From: Rubripirellula sp.
Lineage (GTDB): Bacteria; Planctomycetota; Planctomycetia; Pirellulales; Pirellulaceae
Reading direction: 5' to 3'
Length of the DNA: 44,685 nt
Assembly (NCBI GenBank): GCA_016779185.1
Contig: JADHOA010000003.1
Coordinates: forward strand, 1-44,685
This document shows positions 9,570 through 18,890 of this stretch, piece after piece. Both the position numbers and the translations under genes were made by a program. Numbering within the stretch: position 1 is the first letter of the stretch; each line of letters starts with the position of its first letter. The notes below the pieces were generated by a model. That model ran no database searches, was not told the origin of the DNA, and was given only the letters and a program-made list of their open reading frames with translations.

Positions 9570-11009
9570 TCAGCTGATTTCCGGCACCGCGAATTTGGAG
9601 CGGTATTCACGTTTCAGGTACTGATTTGCCATTTCTGCATGTTGACCCTCAAATCGCTCTGTCGCTGAATTAAGTTCCAGCATAGGACTCAGTTTGATCG
9701 AATCGTCGCTCAAATTGATTTGATGTGCTCCAAGATGCTGTTTCATCTCGTTTAACAGTTCCTCCCACTGATCGAGGATTACACTGTTCGCAGTTTCTTG
9801 AGCGAAGCGATTTCCGCATCGCACTGCGACGTTAGCGAGATTGCACCAACCTGTGCTGTCGTTGCCAATCGCTACTTCCGCATTGAGGAGGTTTCGGTCT
9901 TGAGAGCGGACGGCGTCGATGAAGTTTTGCTGGTGTTTGACATCACCGTTACCGCGAAATTCACGAATGACCTTTCCGTCTGAATCAAAAGCAACTCCGC
10001 GCCCTCGCTGCCCTTCAAATCTACCTCCTTCGCAGTAGACGACGTATCCGCTGCTCGGGCCAGGGTGGGCAGGACTCTTTTTTCCGTTAGGTTCTGCAGG
10101 TAAGTTCGATAAGCCAATCACGACAGGGATACTTCCGGTGTCAAAGTAAGCGAAGTGAACGTTAGGCGACTCGCCTGCATCATTCAACGCAACTCTTCCT
10201 CCACCTCCTAAGATTCTCTTGGGTAAAGACACACTATCCTGAAATACCGTATTGCGCACATCGTCTAGAACATGAACACCCCAATTGCCCATTTCTCCAG
10301 ATCCAGTGTTCCAGTCCCAGTGCCAATCGTAGTGTAGTGCGTTGCGGAAGATCGGGCGGTCTTCTGCGGGGCCAAGCCAAAGGTCATAGGCAACCTCATT
10401 GTCGATAGGTAATGGGGTATCGCGTTTTCCAATTGAGGGTCGAATCCCATATCGATTAACTCTTGCTGCCAGAAGACTGCCAAGTTCCCTTTCCTGGTGA
10501 AGGAAGTTTTTAATTTCGGTCTGCATCGGATCGGATCGTTGTTGCGTTCCCACTTGGCATATTTTGTTGTACTTACGCGCGGCTGCAACGGTTTGTTTTC
10601 CTTCCCACTGGCTATGGGAAAGTGGCTTTTCGACATAAACGTCTTTACCCGCTTGCATCGCCCAAATCGCTGCAAGACAGTGCCAGTGATTGCAGGTAGC
10701 AACAACGACGGCATCGATTGAATCTGAATCGATAAGTGCACGAAGATCTTTCCATGCGTCTGCTTTTGGGAAGCGTTCTTTTGCTAGCCCAAGACGCTTT
10801 TCGTCGGGGTCACAAAGTCCCGCGATGTTTACGCCTTCTACTTTTGAAAATTGACCCATTAGCTGGCCCGCTCGCCCGCCGCAGCTAATAAAGCCGAGAT
10901 TGATCTCATCGTTAGCGGTAGAAGCTTTTACCGATCCATTTGTGATAGCGGAAACACCAATCGCTGCCGCGGTTGTATTCAAGAAGTTTCGTCGATTAAG
11001 TTTTTTCAT
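9570..11009 (-). CDS. Gfo/Idh/MocA family oxidoreductase, Tat-type signal
   Basis: NRRNFLNTTAAAIGVSA twin-arginine leader; INLGFISCGGRAGQLM Rossmann; AGKDVYVEKPLSHSQWEG. Confidence 0.93.
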   Translation of the reverse strand: MKKLNRRNFLNTTAAAIGVSAITNGSVKASTANDEINLGFISCGGRAGQLMGQFSKVEGVNIAGLCDPDEKRLGLAKERFPKADAWKDLRALIDSDSIDAVVVATCNHWHCLAAIWAMQAGKDVYVEKPLSHSQWEGKQTVAAARKYNKICQVGTQQRSDPMQTEIKNFLHQERELGSLLAARVNRYGIRPSIGKRDTPLPIDNEVAYDLWLGPAEDRPIFRNALHYDWHWDWNTGSGEMGNWGVHVLDDVRNTVFQDSVSLPKRILGGGGRVALNDAGESPNVHFAYFDTGSIPVVIGLSNLPAEPNGKKSPAHPGPSSGYVVYCEGGRFEGQRGRGVAFDSDGKVIREFRGNGDVKHQQNFIDAVRSQDRNLLNAEVAIGNDSTGWCNLANVAVRCGNRFAQETANSVILDQWEELLNEMKQHLGAHQINLSDDSIKLSPMLELNSATERFEGQHAEMANQYLKREYRSKFAVPEIS

Positions 11010-11387
11010 ATCAGTAATTACTTGCTTTCGGTTTAGGGTAAATTGTTTGAAGTTGTTAGTGAAACAACGGTTTCGCGACCGTTCGCACCGCTCGCTGTTC
11101 GAAAGTATATCGGCAAAAATAGAACACGTCTTTGTTGGCTATTTCCTTATATAGAAACCCAACCAAGGTAAAAAGAGGTTCTAGGTTTGCTTTGATTCTT
11201 CTCCATTTTTACCGATGCAATACGGTTGCTCTGCCAATAAGTCTAGTCACTAGGTATCTTTGATAGATATTTTGGATTTCTGCTCTGCTTTGATTTGCTT
11301 TGTGGCCTGGCTCACTTGATGTCGGTCTTGCGATAACGGGGCTTCATTCTGTGAATGAGAGGCAGGTCAGTATTGCGTGGCGGCCTG

Positions 11388-11451
11388 CTGACGAGTTTGT
11401 AACGAATATTCGTCAGGTCAATCATCAGGTTGCCGATTGTGTCATCAACCT
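11388..11451. promoter_or_regulatory. Nested inverted repeats in the 5' leader of the heme-protein gene
   Basis: CTGACGA (11388-11394)/TCGTCAG (11410-11416); palindrome CGAATATTCG (11403-11412); AGGTTG (11427-11432)/CAACCT (11446-11451), ending 22 nt before ATG 11473. Confidence 0.35.
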
Positions 11452-11472
11452 AATTTGGCGGATTAATTACAG

Positions 11473-14400
11473 ATGAGATGTAGCTACTTGAATTTAGTTG
11501 TGGCAGCATTTTTCACGCCGACAGCTTTTCTCCTTGCAGAAGACAACGAGATTACAGAAGCAATGACCCCAGAGGTAGCAGAAGCTTCATCTGAGGGCGA
11601 AGAAGCAATGCAGGTGATTCGTTTTCCCGAGGGCTGGGAAATTGAGCTTTTTGCTGCAGAACCAAATGTTGCTAACGTTGTTGCTTTTGATATCGATCAT
11701 GCCGGAAGAATATATGTTGCTGAAACGTATCGGCAAAATAGAGGGGTGACCGACAATCGTGGGCACGATGAGAAATGGCTTCTAGCCGATCTAGCAGCGG
11801 AAACCGTGCAAGATCGTATTGATTATCACAAGGAATTACTTGGGGACGCCGTTGTAACTTATGAGCAATACGACGACCGAGTCCGTCGACTGGAAGATAC
11901 TAATGGAGATGGACAAGCCGATTCAAGCGTCGTTGTTGCGAACGGTTTTAATCATCTTGAAGAAGGCACCGGAGCCGGTGTGCTTTGGAGACCCAAAGGA
12001 CTGTACTACACGTGTATTCCGAAGTTATGGAAATTAATCGACAGCAACGAAGACGGTGTCGTCGACGAAAGAGTTGTTTTGTCGGATGGATTTGGAGTTC
12101 GTGTAGCTTTCAGAGGGCATGATTTACATGGTCTTATTGTTGGACCCGATGGACGACTTTACTTTAGCATCGGGGATCGAGGATATCATGTCACGACACA
12201 AGAAGGAGTTGTGTTGGCAAATCCAGATTCAGGTGCAGTTTTTCGCTGTGAGCTCGACGGAAGCGGATTAGAAGTATTCTGCTATGGGCTTCGGAATCCT
12301 CAAGAACTTGCGTTCAACGACCTGGGTGACTTTTTTACCGTTGATAACAACAGTGACAGTGGTGATCAGGCGCGTGTTGTTCATCTACTGCAGGATGGGG
12401 ACAGTGGTTGGAGGATGTATTACCAATATCTTCCTGATCGCGGACCATTCAATCGCGAGTCGATTTGGAAGCTACATCACGCGGAGCAACCCGCATACAT
12501 TGTTCCTCCGATTGCGAATTTTACTGACGGACCGAGTGGTCTCGCCTATTACCCCGGAACCGGTTTCGGTCCGAAATTTAAAGACACATTTTTCATTTGT
12601 GATTTTCGTGGTGGCGCAGCCAATAGTGGAGTAAGGACATTCCATTTGGAGCCGAAGGGAGCGACTTACCAATTCGGTGCGAATGACAATCCAATCTGGA
12701 CTGTGTTAGCGACGGATATTGCATTTGGGCCCGATGGTTCTTTGTATGTAAGTGATTGGGTTAACGGATGGGATGGTCTTGGAAAGGGGAGAATATATCG
12801 TTTCAGGGATCCAGTCTTTTCCAACTCTGATCTGGTAAAGGATGTGCAAAGTCGGCTTGCACTCAATTGGGATGAAGTTGAAGAGGCTAACCTGGAGGAG
12901 AACTTATCGCACCAGGATCGCAGAATCAGACTAGAAGCTCAGTGGCAACTTGCCGAGCGGGGTCTATGGGAACGGTTGGTTGGTGTTGCAACTAAACAAG
13001 AAAATCAACAGGCAGCTAGACTTCACGCACTATGGGGCATCGATCAGATAGCACGCAAAAATCCTTTGCTAGAAAAGTCCATACTGGAGGGAATTCGTGA
13101 GCTTCTGACTGATCCTGATAGCGTGATAAGGGCTGCAGCAATAAAGGTTGCGGGAGAGCGAAAAGATCAGCTCGCCGCTTCTTTGATCCGAAAATCATTG
13201 CACGATGAATCATCACGCGTTCGATACTTTGCTCTTCGGGCAGTGGGTGATCTTCGTGACAGTGCTGCGGTTCAGGAAGTGCAGCGTATCATTATCCAAG
13301 AATCTTCAAGCGATCCTGCGATCAGACATGCGAGCATTCACGCTCTCGCGAAAATCCAAACCCCAGAACAATTGAGATTACTCGTATCGCACCCATCTGA
13401 AGATTTAAGAAGATCTGCGGTGGTTGCACTCAGGCACTTACAGAGTTCGTTTGTGGCTGATTTCTTAGAGGACTCAAGCCAACTCGTCGCGTTGGACGCT
13501 GCTCGAGCGATTTATGATCTACCTATTCCTGAGGCGATGCAAAAACTAGGTGAAAGTACGAATCTTCACAATGCAAACGTGGAATTTGTGCGGCGCGCAT
13601 TAAATGCGAACCACCGTGCTGGTTCCAAATTAGCCGCTCAGCGTGTGGCCGAGGTAGCCGCACGGCCAGCAGTTGGCAACGAGATGAGGCTAGAAGCCTT
13701 GAGAATTATGGAACATTGGAATCCAAGTGATTCGCGTGATCGCGTCTTGAATGATTATCGGCCAATTGAAGTGAGACCTTCTGCCGATGCTGCTGAGGCG
13801 CTGGAGCCAAAACTTCCAGCGTTAATGATTGCAGATGATGAAATAAGGGATGAGGCAATCCGAGTAGCATCTCAATTGAGGATCAAGGGAATAGCCCCAA
13901 TGTTAGCGGGGAGAGTCAAGGATGAAAATTTGACCTCAAGTGAGCGAGCGAATGCGTTGACTGCCCTTGCTCGACTTGACGCCGACACCGCCGTTGTAAT
14001 TGCTTTAGATATTCGTTTGATACCCGCTGATGAAGTTGTGCTATCAGCTTTAGAAGTACTTGCCGAATATGCTCCTGTTCAGTCGGTCGATCGATTAATA
14101 GAGGCAACTGAGAGTCGTGATTCTCGTGTGCGGCAGATTGCGTGGGATCTCATTGCGCCAATGAAAGACGAAAAAATCCAACAAGCCATTAATCTCGGCA
14201 TGGAGAGATACTTGGCTGGCGATATTCCAGCCGACGTTGCTTTGAATCTTGTGGAGGCTTCCAATGGGCGTTTGAGTGGTGAGATGGTGGCAAAATTAAA
14301 AGCTTATGAAGATAACTTAATTGCTACCGATCCGCTTGGTCCTTGGCTTTTAGCTTTGGAAGGTGGTGAGATCGAGGCGGGTCGTAAATTGTTTTTTGAG

Positions 14401-14811
14401 GATAGCCGGCTGTCTTGTCTGCGCTGCCATCAAGTTGATCGGTCTGGCGGACAGGTCGGTCCAAATTTGACGATGATCGGAGCCGCAAAAGAACCAAGAT
14501 ATCTTTTGGAGTCGATTTGTCTACCAGACGCATCGGTGGCGGAAGGATTTGAAACCGCTGTGATTCTCACTGTCGAAGGAAACACCATCGCAGGGATTAT
14601 CAAATCAGAGACCACTGAGATAGTTGATCTGATAAAGCCAGATGGCTCGCTTGTCCAATTAAAGGTTGATGAGATAGAGGCGAGACGAAAGGGGAAGTCT
14701 TCGATGCCAGAAGACTTGATCCAGAAGCTATCGTTGCGGCAGTTGAGAGACTTGGTTGCTTATTTAGAAAGTCTAAAAGTTAATCCACGTAATGCAGGCG
14801 ACGTCGAGTAG
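11473..14811 (+). CDS. Secreted PVC-type protein: beta-propeller dehydrogenase-like domain, HEAT repeats, C-terminal CxxCH c-type heme domain
   Basis: Signal peptide; GWEIELFAAEPNVANVVAFDIDHAGRIYVAETYR; HEAT-like repeats in the middle; RLSCLRCHQVDRSGGQVGPNLTMIG. Confidence 0.93.
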   Translation: MRCSYLNLVVAAFFTPTAFLLAEDNEITEAMTPEVAEASSEGEEAMQVIRFPEGWEIELFAAEPNVANVVAFDIDHAGRIYVAETYRQNRGVTDNRGHDEKWLLADLAAETVQDRIDYHKELLGDAVVTYEQYDDRVRRLEDTNGDGQADSSVVVANGFNHLEEGTGAGVLWRPKGLYYTCIPKLWKLIDSNEDGVVDERVVLSDGFGVRVAFRGHDLHGLIVGPDGRLYFSIGDRGYHVTTQEGVVLANPDSGAVFRCELDGSGLEVFCYGLRNPQELAFNDLGDFFTVDNNSDSGDQARVVHLLQDGDSGWRMYYQYLPDRGPFNRESIWKLHHAEQPAYIVPPIANFTDGPSGLAYYPGTGFGPKFKDTFFICDFRGGAANSGVRTFHLEPKGATYQFGANDNPIWTVLATDIAFGPDGSLYVSDWVNGWDGLGKGRIYRFRDPVFSNSDLVKDVQSRLALNWDEVEEANLEENLSHQDRRIRLEAQWQLAERGLWERLVGVATKQENQQAARLHALWGIDQIARKNPLLEKSILEGIRELLTDPDSVIRAAAIKVAGERKDQLAASLIRKSLHDESSRVRYFALRAVGDLRDSAAVQEVQRIIIQESSSDPAIRHASIHALAKIQTPEQLRLLVSHPSEDLRRSAVVALRHLQSSFVADFLEDSSQLVALDAARAIYDLPIPEAMQKLGESTNLHNANVEFVRRALNANHRAGSKLAAQRVAEVAARPAVGNEMRLEALRIMEHWNPSDSRDRVLNDYRPIEVRPSADAAEALEPKLPALMIADDEIRDEAIRVASQLRIKGIAPMLAGRVKDENLTSSERANALTALARLDADTAVVIALDIRLIPADEVVLSALEVLAEYAPVQSVDRLIEATESRDSRVRQIAWDLIAPMKDEKIQQAINLGMERYLAGDIPADVALNLVEASNGRLSGEMVAKLKAYEDNLIATDPLGPWLLALEGGEIEAGRKLFFEDSRLSCLRCHQVDRSGGQVGPNLTMIGAAKEPRYLLESICLPDASVAEGFETAVILTVEGNTIAGIIKSETTEIVDLIKPDGSLVQLKVDEIEARRKGKSSMPEDLIQKLSLRQLRDLVAYLESLKVNPRNAGDVE

Positions 14812-14870
14812 GACTCGTTTCGTAGAGATTCTGGATCTTTAGATATTGACAATATCGTAAGAATTCATTC

Positions 14871-14909
14871 AACCGGAAATTTTCATTATCGCAAGAGAGA
14901 TAACCGGTT
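14871..14909. terminator. Composite inverted repeat between convergent genes (possible terminator)
   Basis: AACCGG (14871-14876), TTATC (14886-14890), GATAA (14899-14903), CCGGTT (14904-14909): two nested stems with a 9-nt bulge. Confidence 0.3.
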
Positions 14910-14927
14910 CGACTGTCGTTCTGCCCT

Positions 14928-15536
14928 CTAGTTTTCTTTGAGCTTGAGCACGCTCTCGCGTGCTCTTTGGAGAAACTCAGCTTTTGGTTCTCCCGCTTCG
15001 AGAAAAATCGGAGCTCCAATGGTGATGCAGCTTAACAGGGGAACTGGAAGTACTTCGCCTCGTGGGAGAATTCGGTTCACGTTGTCAATGTATACCGGCA
15101 CAAGCTCAAGATCAGGTCTCTTCTTAGCCATGTAAAAAAGACCACTCTTAAATGTCCCCATCTCTTCGTCGCCAGAAGATCGTCCGCCTTCTGGAAAAAT
15201 GATCAAGGAGTAGACATCGCCCATCTGCTGAAGCATGATGTCGATGGGGCTCTTGTGCACTTTTATTTCTTTTCGGTCAACCAATAGGGCATTGAAGCTT
15301 TTTGCCATATGTGGTTTCAGCCAACCTTTTGCCCAATAGTCTTTGGCAGCAACTGGTCTGGTGATTTTTCGAAGATTGCGGGGTAGTGCGGACCACAGCA
15401 AAACTGCATCGAGGTGACTTGTGTGGTTGGCAAAGTAAATTCGCTGAGATGTTTCCGGTTGGCAGTCGATCCAGCGAACCGTGAATCCGCTAAATAGTTT
15501 CGCTAGTAAAACGATTGCGTGGCTAGTGAATGTCAT
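14928..15536 (-). CDS. 1-acyl-sn-glycerol-3-phosphate acyltransferase family (PlsC-like)
   Basis: HxxxxD motif FANHTSHLDAVLLWSALP; FPEGGRSSGDEEMGTFKSG; PVYIDNV. Confidence 0.9.
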   Translation of the reverse strand: MTFTSHAIVLLAKLFSGFTVRWIDCQPETSQRIYFANHTSHLDAVLLWSALPRNLRKITRPVAAKDYWAKGWLKPHMAKSFNALLVDRKEIKVHKSPIDIMLQQMGDVYSLIIFPEGGRSSGDEEMGTFKSGLFYMAKKRPDLELVPVYIDNVNRILPRGEVLPVPLLSCITIGAPIFLEAGEPKAEFLQRARESVLKLKEN

Positions 15537-15764
15537 ACAGATAAACGCGTTTTATGTCGGCAATCACAAGAAATGGGTGATTATTGAAACCACTTTACCT
15601 TCGCGACTCAACCAGACAAGGTGAACTTTGCGTTCTCCCGCGAAAGCAGGTCATTACAGTGAGCAGCAAGTGCCAACCTAAATGGTTTGAGCCACAATCA
15701 AACAGCGAGATCGCGTCCGTTTTTAATGATGTTTATCGTGATTCGCAATTGGCTACACAAATAC

Positions 15765-17687
15765 TCAAAGATCCAAACCCGAATTGCCGTCCCACTGAAC
15801 GAATCCCTCAATCGCCGCATATTCTGCAAGGCCGAGCGCATCGTACCGTTTTGCCGTTTCTGAGTTTCGAGCCTCAGCTCGTTGCCAAAATTCCCTAACA
15901 TCAGATCCAGGGAACAACGCCCGATCTTTTTGCGATTCATGTTTAAAGATAGCCGCGCGTTTCCTAGCGACTTCCTGCGGGCTAAGAGGTACAGCCATTT
16001 CAATCTCGTGAGGGGCCCATTCCTGCCAAGCCCCGCGATAAAGCCAAACAGCACAGTCTGCATACCAGTCTTCGTGCTCGCATTGGCGACAAGCCTGTAG
16101 GATGACGGATAGACAAGTTCGATGGGTGCCATGCGGATCGGATAAATCTCCCGCGGCGTAGATCTGATGCGGCTTGATCTTGCGAATAAGATCAAGCGTG
16201 ATCTGCAGGTCAGCATCAGAGATTGGACTCTTAGTCACCCGACCCGTTTGATAGAACGGCAAGTCAAGGAAGTGGAGATGATTATCAAGAACACCACAGC
16301 ACCTAGCACCTTCTCTTGCTTCACCTCTCCTAATAAGCCCTTTGATGCGTTGAATCGGTTCACTGTCAACATTTCCAGGCTTTTTATTCCTCAGGAATTC
16401 ATCAACATGAGTTTCTAATTGTTCTAGGCCTTCTGTGCGAATATTAAACTCTCTGCAAAAGTCCTCGACGAATTCAGAGAACCGTAGTGCATCTTCATCG
16501 AACACCGCGATGTTGCCGGAGGTTTGATAAGCAATATGCACCTCATGCCCTTGATCGACCAATCGAATCAGGGTCCCACCCATTGAGATTACATCATCAT
16601 CCGGATGGGGAGAAAAAATGATAACACGTTTTGGGAAAATATCATCCCGATGTCCAGGTCGATCGCCAACCTGTTTTTCGTGTTCAGGCTTACCTCCTGG
16701 CCAGCCGGTTATGGTGGATTGAAGATGTCTAAATACGCGAAGATTAATATCGTATGCACTCCCATGAGCAGCAAGTAAATCTTGCAAGCCCTGTTCGTTG
16801 TAATCGGCATCCGTTAGTTTCAGGATTGCTTTCCCCACATCCTCGGATAGGTCGATGACAGCGCGCCGAATGGTTGCAGAATCCCATTCAATTTCATTTA
16901 GCAACCAAGGTGATTGTACTCGAGTCAAATTTGACGCCGCGGCCTCGTCTAGTAAAAAGACGGTGTTGGGGTGATCTTGCAAAAAGGTCGCTGGGATACT
17001 GGTGGTTGAGTAGCCTTCGACTGATTTTGCAATGATGTTCGCCTTGCCTTCACCGAACGCAAGTAGAAGGATTCGCTTTGCCTCCAAAATCGTGGCAACT
17101 CCGAGCGTGAGCGAATATCTCGGAACATTTTCAGCACCAAAAAAATCACTCGCGGCATCAGTTCGCGTAACACTATCAAGAGTTATCATGCGAGTTCGAG
17201 AAGTTCGATCGGAACCCGGTTCATTGAGTCCAATGTGGCCAGTTCGATTGATTCCAAGTATTTGCAAATCAATGCCGCCAGCGGATTTGATTGCCTTCTC
17301 ATAGTTTTGGCAAAACGCTGACGCGTCATTCTTGCTGATTGTTCCGTCGGGGATGTGTATTTGATCACTGGGTAGGTCAATATGATCAAATAGGTGTTCA
17401 TGCATAAACCGAGCGACGCTTTGAAGTTCGTTCGGTTGCATTGGGAAGAATTCATCCAAGTTGAATGTGATTACATTTTTGAATGATAAGCCTTCGTTCT
17501 TGTGCCGACGAACAAGTTCCTCGTAAATCCCCGTGGGTGTTGAACCGGTAACAAGGCCTAGCACGCACATTTTGCCCGACTCGCTACGTTCCCGAATCAA
17601 TTGTTCAATTTCATCGGCGGCGGCAACGCTGGCCTCGGAGGCACGTGAGAAAATGCGACAAGGTATGCGTTCATTTGCTGTTGTCAT
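15765..17687 (-). CDS. Glucosamine-6-phosphate deaminase (NagB) fused to PIG-L/LmbE-type deacetylase domain
   Basis: NagB motifs GLVTGSTPTGIYEELVR, VITFNLDEFFPM, GINRTGHIGLNEPGS; C-terminal PIG-L motifs IIFSPHPDDDVISMGGTLIRL and GDLSDPHGTHR. Confidence 0.93.
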   Translation of the reverse strand: MTTANERIPCRIFSRASEASVAAADEIEQLIRERSESGKMCVLGLVTGSTPTGIYEELVRRHKNEGLSFKNVITFNLDEFFPMQPNELQSVARFMHEHLFDHIDLPSDQIHIPDGTISKNDASAFCQNYEKAIKSAGGIDLQILGINRTGHIGLNEPGSDRTSRTRMITLDSVTRTDAASDFFGAENVPRYSLTLGVATILEAKRILLLAFGEGKANIIAKSVEGYSTTSIPATFLQDHPNTVFLLDEAAASNLTRVQSPWLLNEIEWDSATIRRAVIDLSEDVGKAILKLTDADYNEQGLQDLLAAHGSAYDINLRVFRHLQSTITGWPGGKPEHEKQVGDRPGHRDDIFPKRVIIFSPHPDDDVISMGGTLIRLVDQGHEVHIAYQTSGNIAVFDEDALRFSEFVEDFCREFNIRTEGLEQLETHVDEFLRNKKPGNVDSEPIQRIKGLIRRGEAREGARCCGVLDNHLHFLDLPFYQTGRVTKSPISDADLQITLDLIRKIKPHQIYAAGDLSDPHGTHRTCLSVILQACRQCEHEDWYADCAVWLYRGAWQEWAPHEIEMAVPLSPQEVARKRAAIFKHESQKDRALFPGSDVREFWQRAEARNSETAKRYDALGLAEYAAIEGFVQWDGNSGLDL

Positions 17688-18709
17688 GATTCTCGGCCTT
17701 TTTGCTTTGCAACAAGTGCTGCGCCAATAATTCCTGCAGTGTTTCCTAGGGATGCGTAGTCAATCTTCATCTGACCACCTATTTGCTGAAGCGTGGTGTT
17801 TTTTACGACCATCCGGACAGCGTTTAAGAATGATTGTCCAATTTCACTGTCTTTGCCACCGAATGTCATCGCTCCTCCAAGCAGTACAACCTCAGGGTCA
17901 ATGACTTGACCCAATATGCCAATGGCTTGACCCAGATAGGTTGCGGTTTCGAGAATCACACGCCGCGGTTCAGAGTAACCTTCTTCCGCAGCTGTCGCGA
18001 GGGATAGCGGGTCGAAATGGTTTTCACGAAATTCTGAAGGAATCGAATTGGGGGCACATGAATTAAATGCTTCTTTTGCTCGTTCGATCACGGCAGGCGC
18101 ACCAGCGTAAGCTTCAAGGTGACCTCGCTGCCCACAATTACACATTGGAGCATTGGTGGAAAAGTTAATCGTCAGGTGACCTATTTCACCAGCGCATCCA
18201 TGATCCCCGGTCAACTCTTGATCTCCTATCGCTAGGCCACAGCCAATGCCCGTGCCGAGGGTGATCAACGCTAGTGATTGTTGATGAAGTCCTCGGTGTT
18301 GATGTTCGGCCAAGGCGGCAGCGTTCGCGTCATTAATCACTGCTGACGGCAGGTGGGTTTCATTATTGAGGATTTCTAGCAATGGACGGTTCGTCCAGTG
18401 CGAGAGATTAACGACCTCACGTAAGCACCAACTCGTGGTGTCCAAAACTCCGGGAACAGCTAGGCCCACGGCCGCTAGTTTCGTGATCTTGCTTTTGGAT
18501 CTTATGAGTGCTGCATCGGCAAATTCAAGACCGTGCCTGATCACAGCTTCAGGGTCCATCAATGCCTCAGTTGGAATCGACTGACGCGAGACGATGGTTC
18601 CGTCGCCTTTGCACACTCCATACTTGATGGTAGTGCCACCAACGTCAATGCCTAGGTAGCCATTGCCATCGTCTGACATTAGGGATGTTGGTGTGGAATC
18701 GAGGTTCAC
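17684..18709 (-). CDS. ROK-family sugar kinase
   Basis: YLGIDVGGTTIKYGV; VINDANAAALAEHQH; LITLGTGIGCGLAI; Cys-rich CNCGQRGHLEAYAG. Overlaps the NagB/PIG-L start by ATGA. Confidence 0.93.
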   Translation of the reverse strand: MNLDSTPTSLMSDDGNGYLGIDVGGTTIKYGVCKGDGTIVSRQSIPTEALMDPEAVIRHGLEFADAALIRSKSKITKLAAVGLAVPGVLDTTSWCLREVVNLSHWTNRPLLEILNNETHLPSAVINDANAAALAEHQHRGLHQQSLALITLGTGIGCGLAIGDQELTGDHGCAGEIGHLTINFSTNAPMCNCGQRGHLEAYAGAPAVIERAKEAFNSCAPNSIPSEFRENHFDPLSLATAAEEGYSEPRRVILETATYLGQAIGILGQVIDPEVVLLGGAMTFGGKDSEIGQSFLNAVRMVVKNTTLQQIGGQMKIDYASLGNTAGIIGAALVAKQKGRES

Positions 18710-18855
18710 AACAAAACCGTTGATTGAGAGTTAAATTGCACGCATTATATTGAAAGCATAGGCCAACGACTTATGCTGTGACATGGGCTTGTATTCAGTC
18801 GAGTAAACTACGAGTCAGGTTTTCAAATCATATCAAGGCATTGACGAGAAAATTT

Positions 18856-18877
18856 TGACAGGTTTTTTGCCGTGTCA
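18856..18877 (-). terminator. Possible terminator hairpin downstream of the MBL-fold gene
   Basis: Minus strand TGACAcGG caaaaaa CCTGTCA (one bulge), followed by AAAATTTT. Confidence 0.35.
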
Positions 18878-18890
18878 TTGACCAGCCGAT

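Noticed and set aside
10265-10741. 158-aa minus-strand ORF inside the Gfo/Idh/MocA gene
   Set aside because: Alternate frame of a well-supported CDS; no domain signal.
15584-15898. 104-aa ORF between the PlsC-like gene and NagB-PIG-L
   Set aside because: Its 3' part runs antisense into the fusion gene and the product has no recognisable motif.
15698-16216. 172-aa minus-strand ORF in another frame of the NagB-PIG-L gene
   Set aside because: Overlaps the intact PIG-L coding frame; composition looks like out-of-frame translation.
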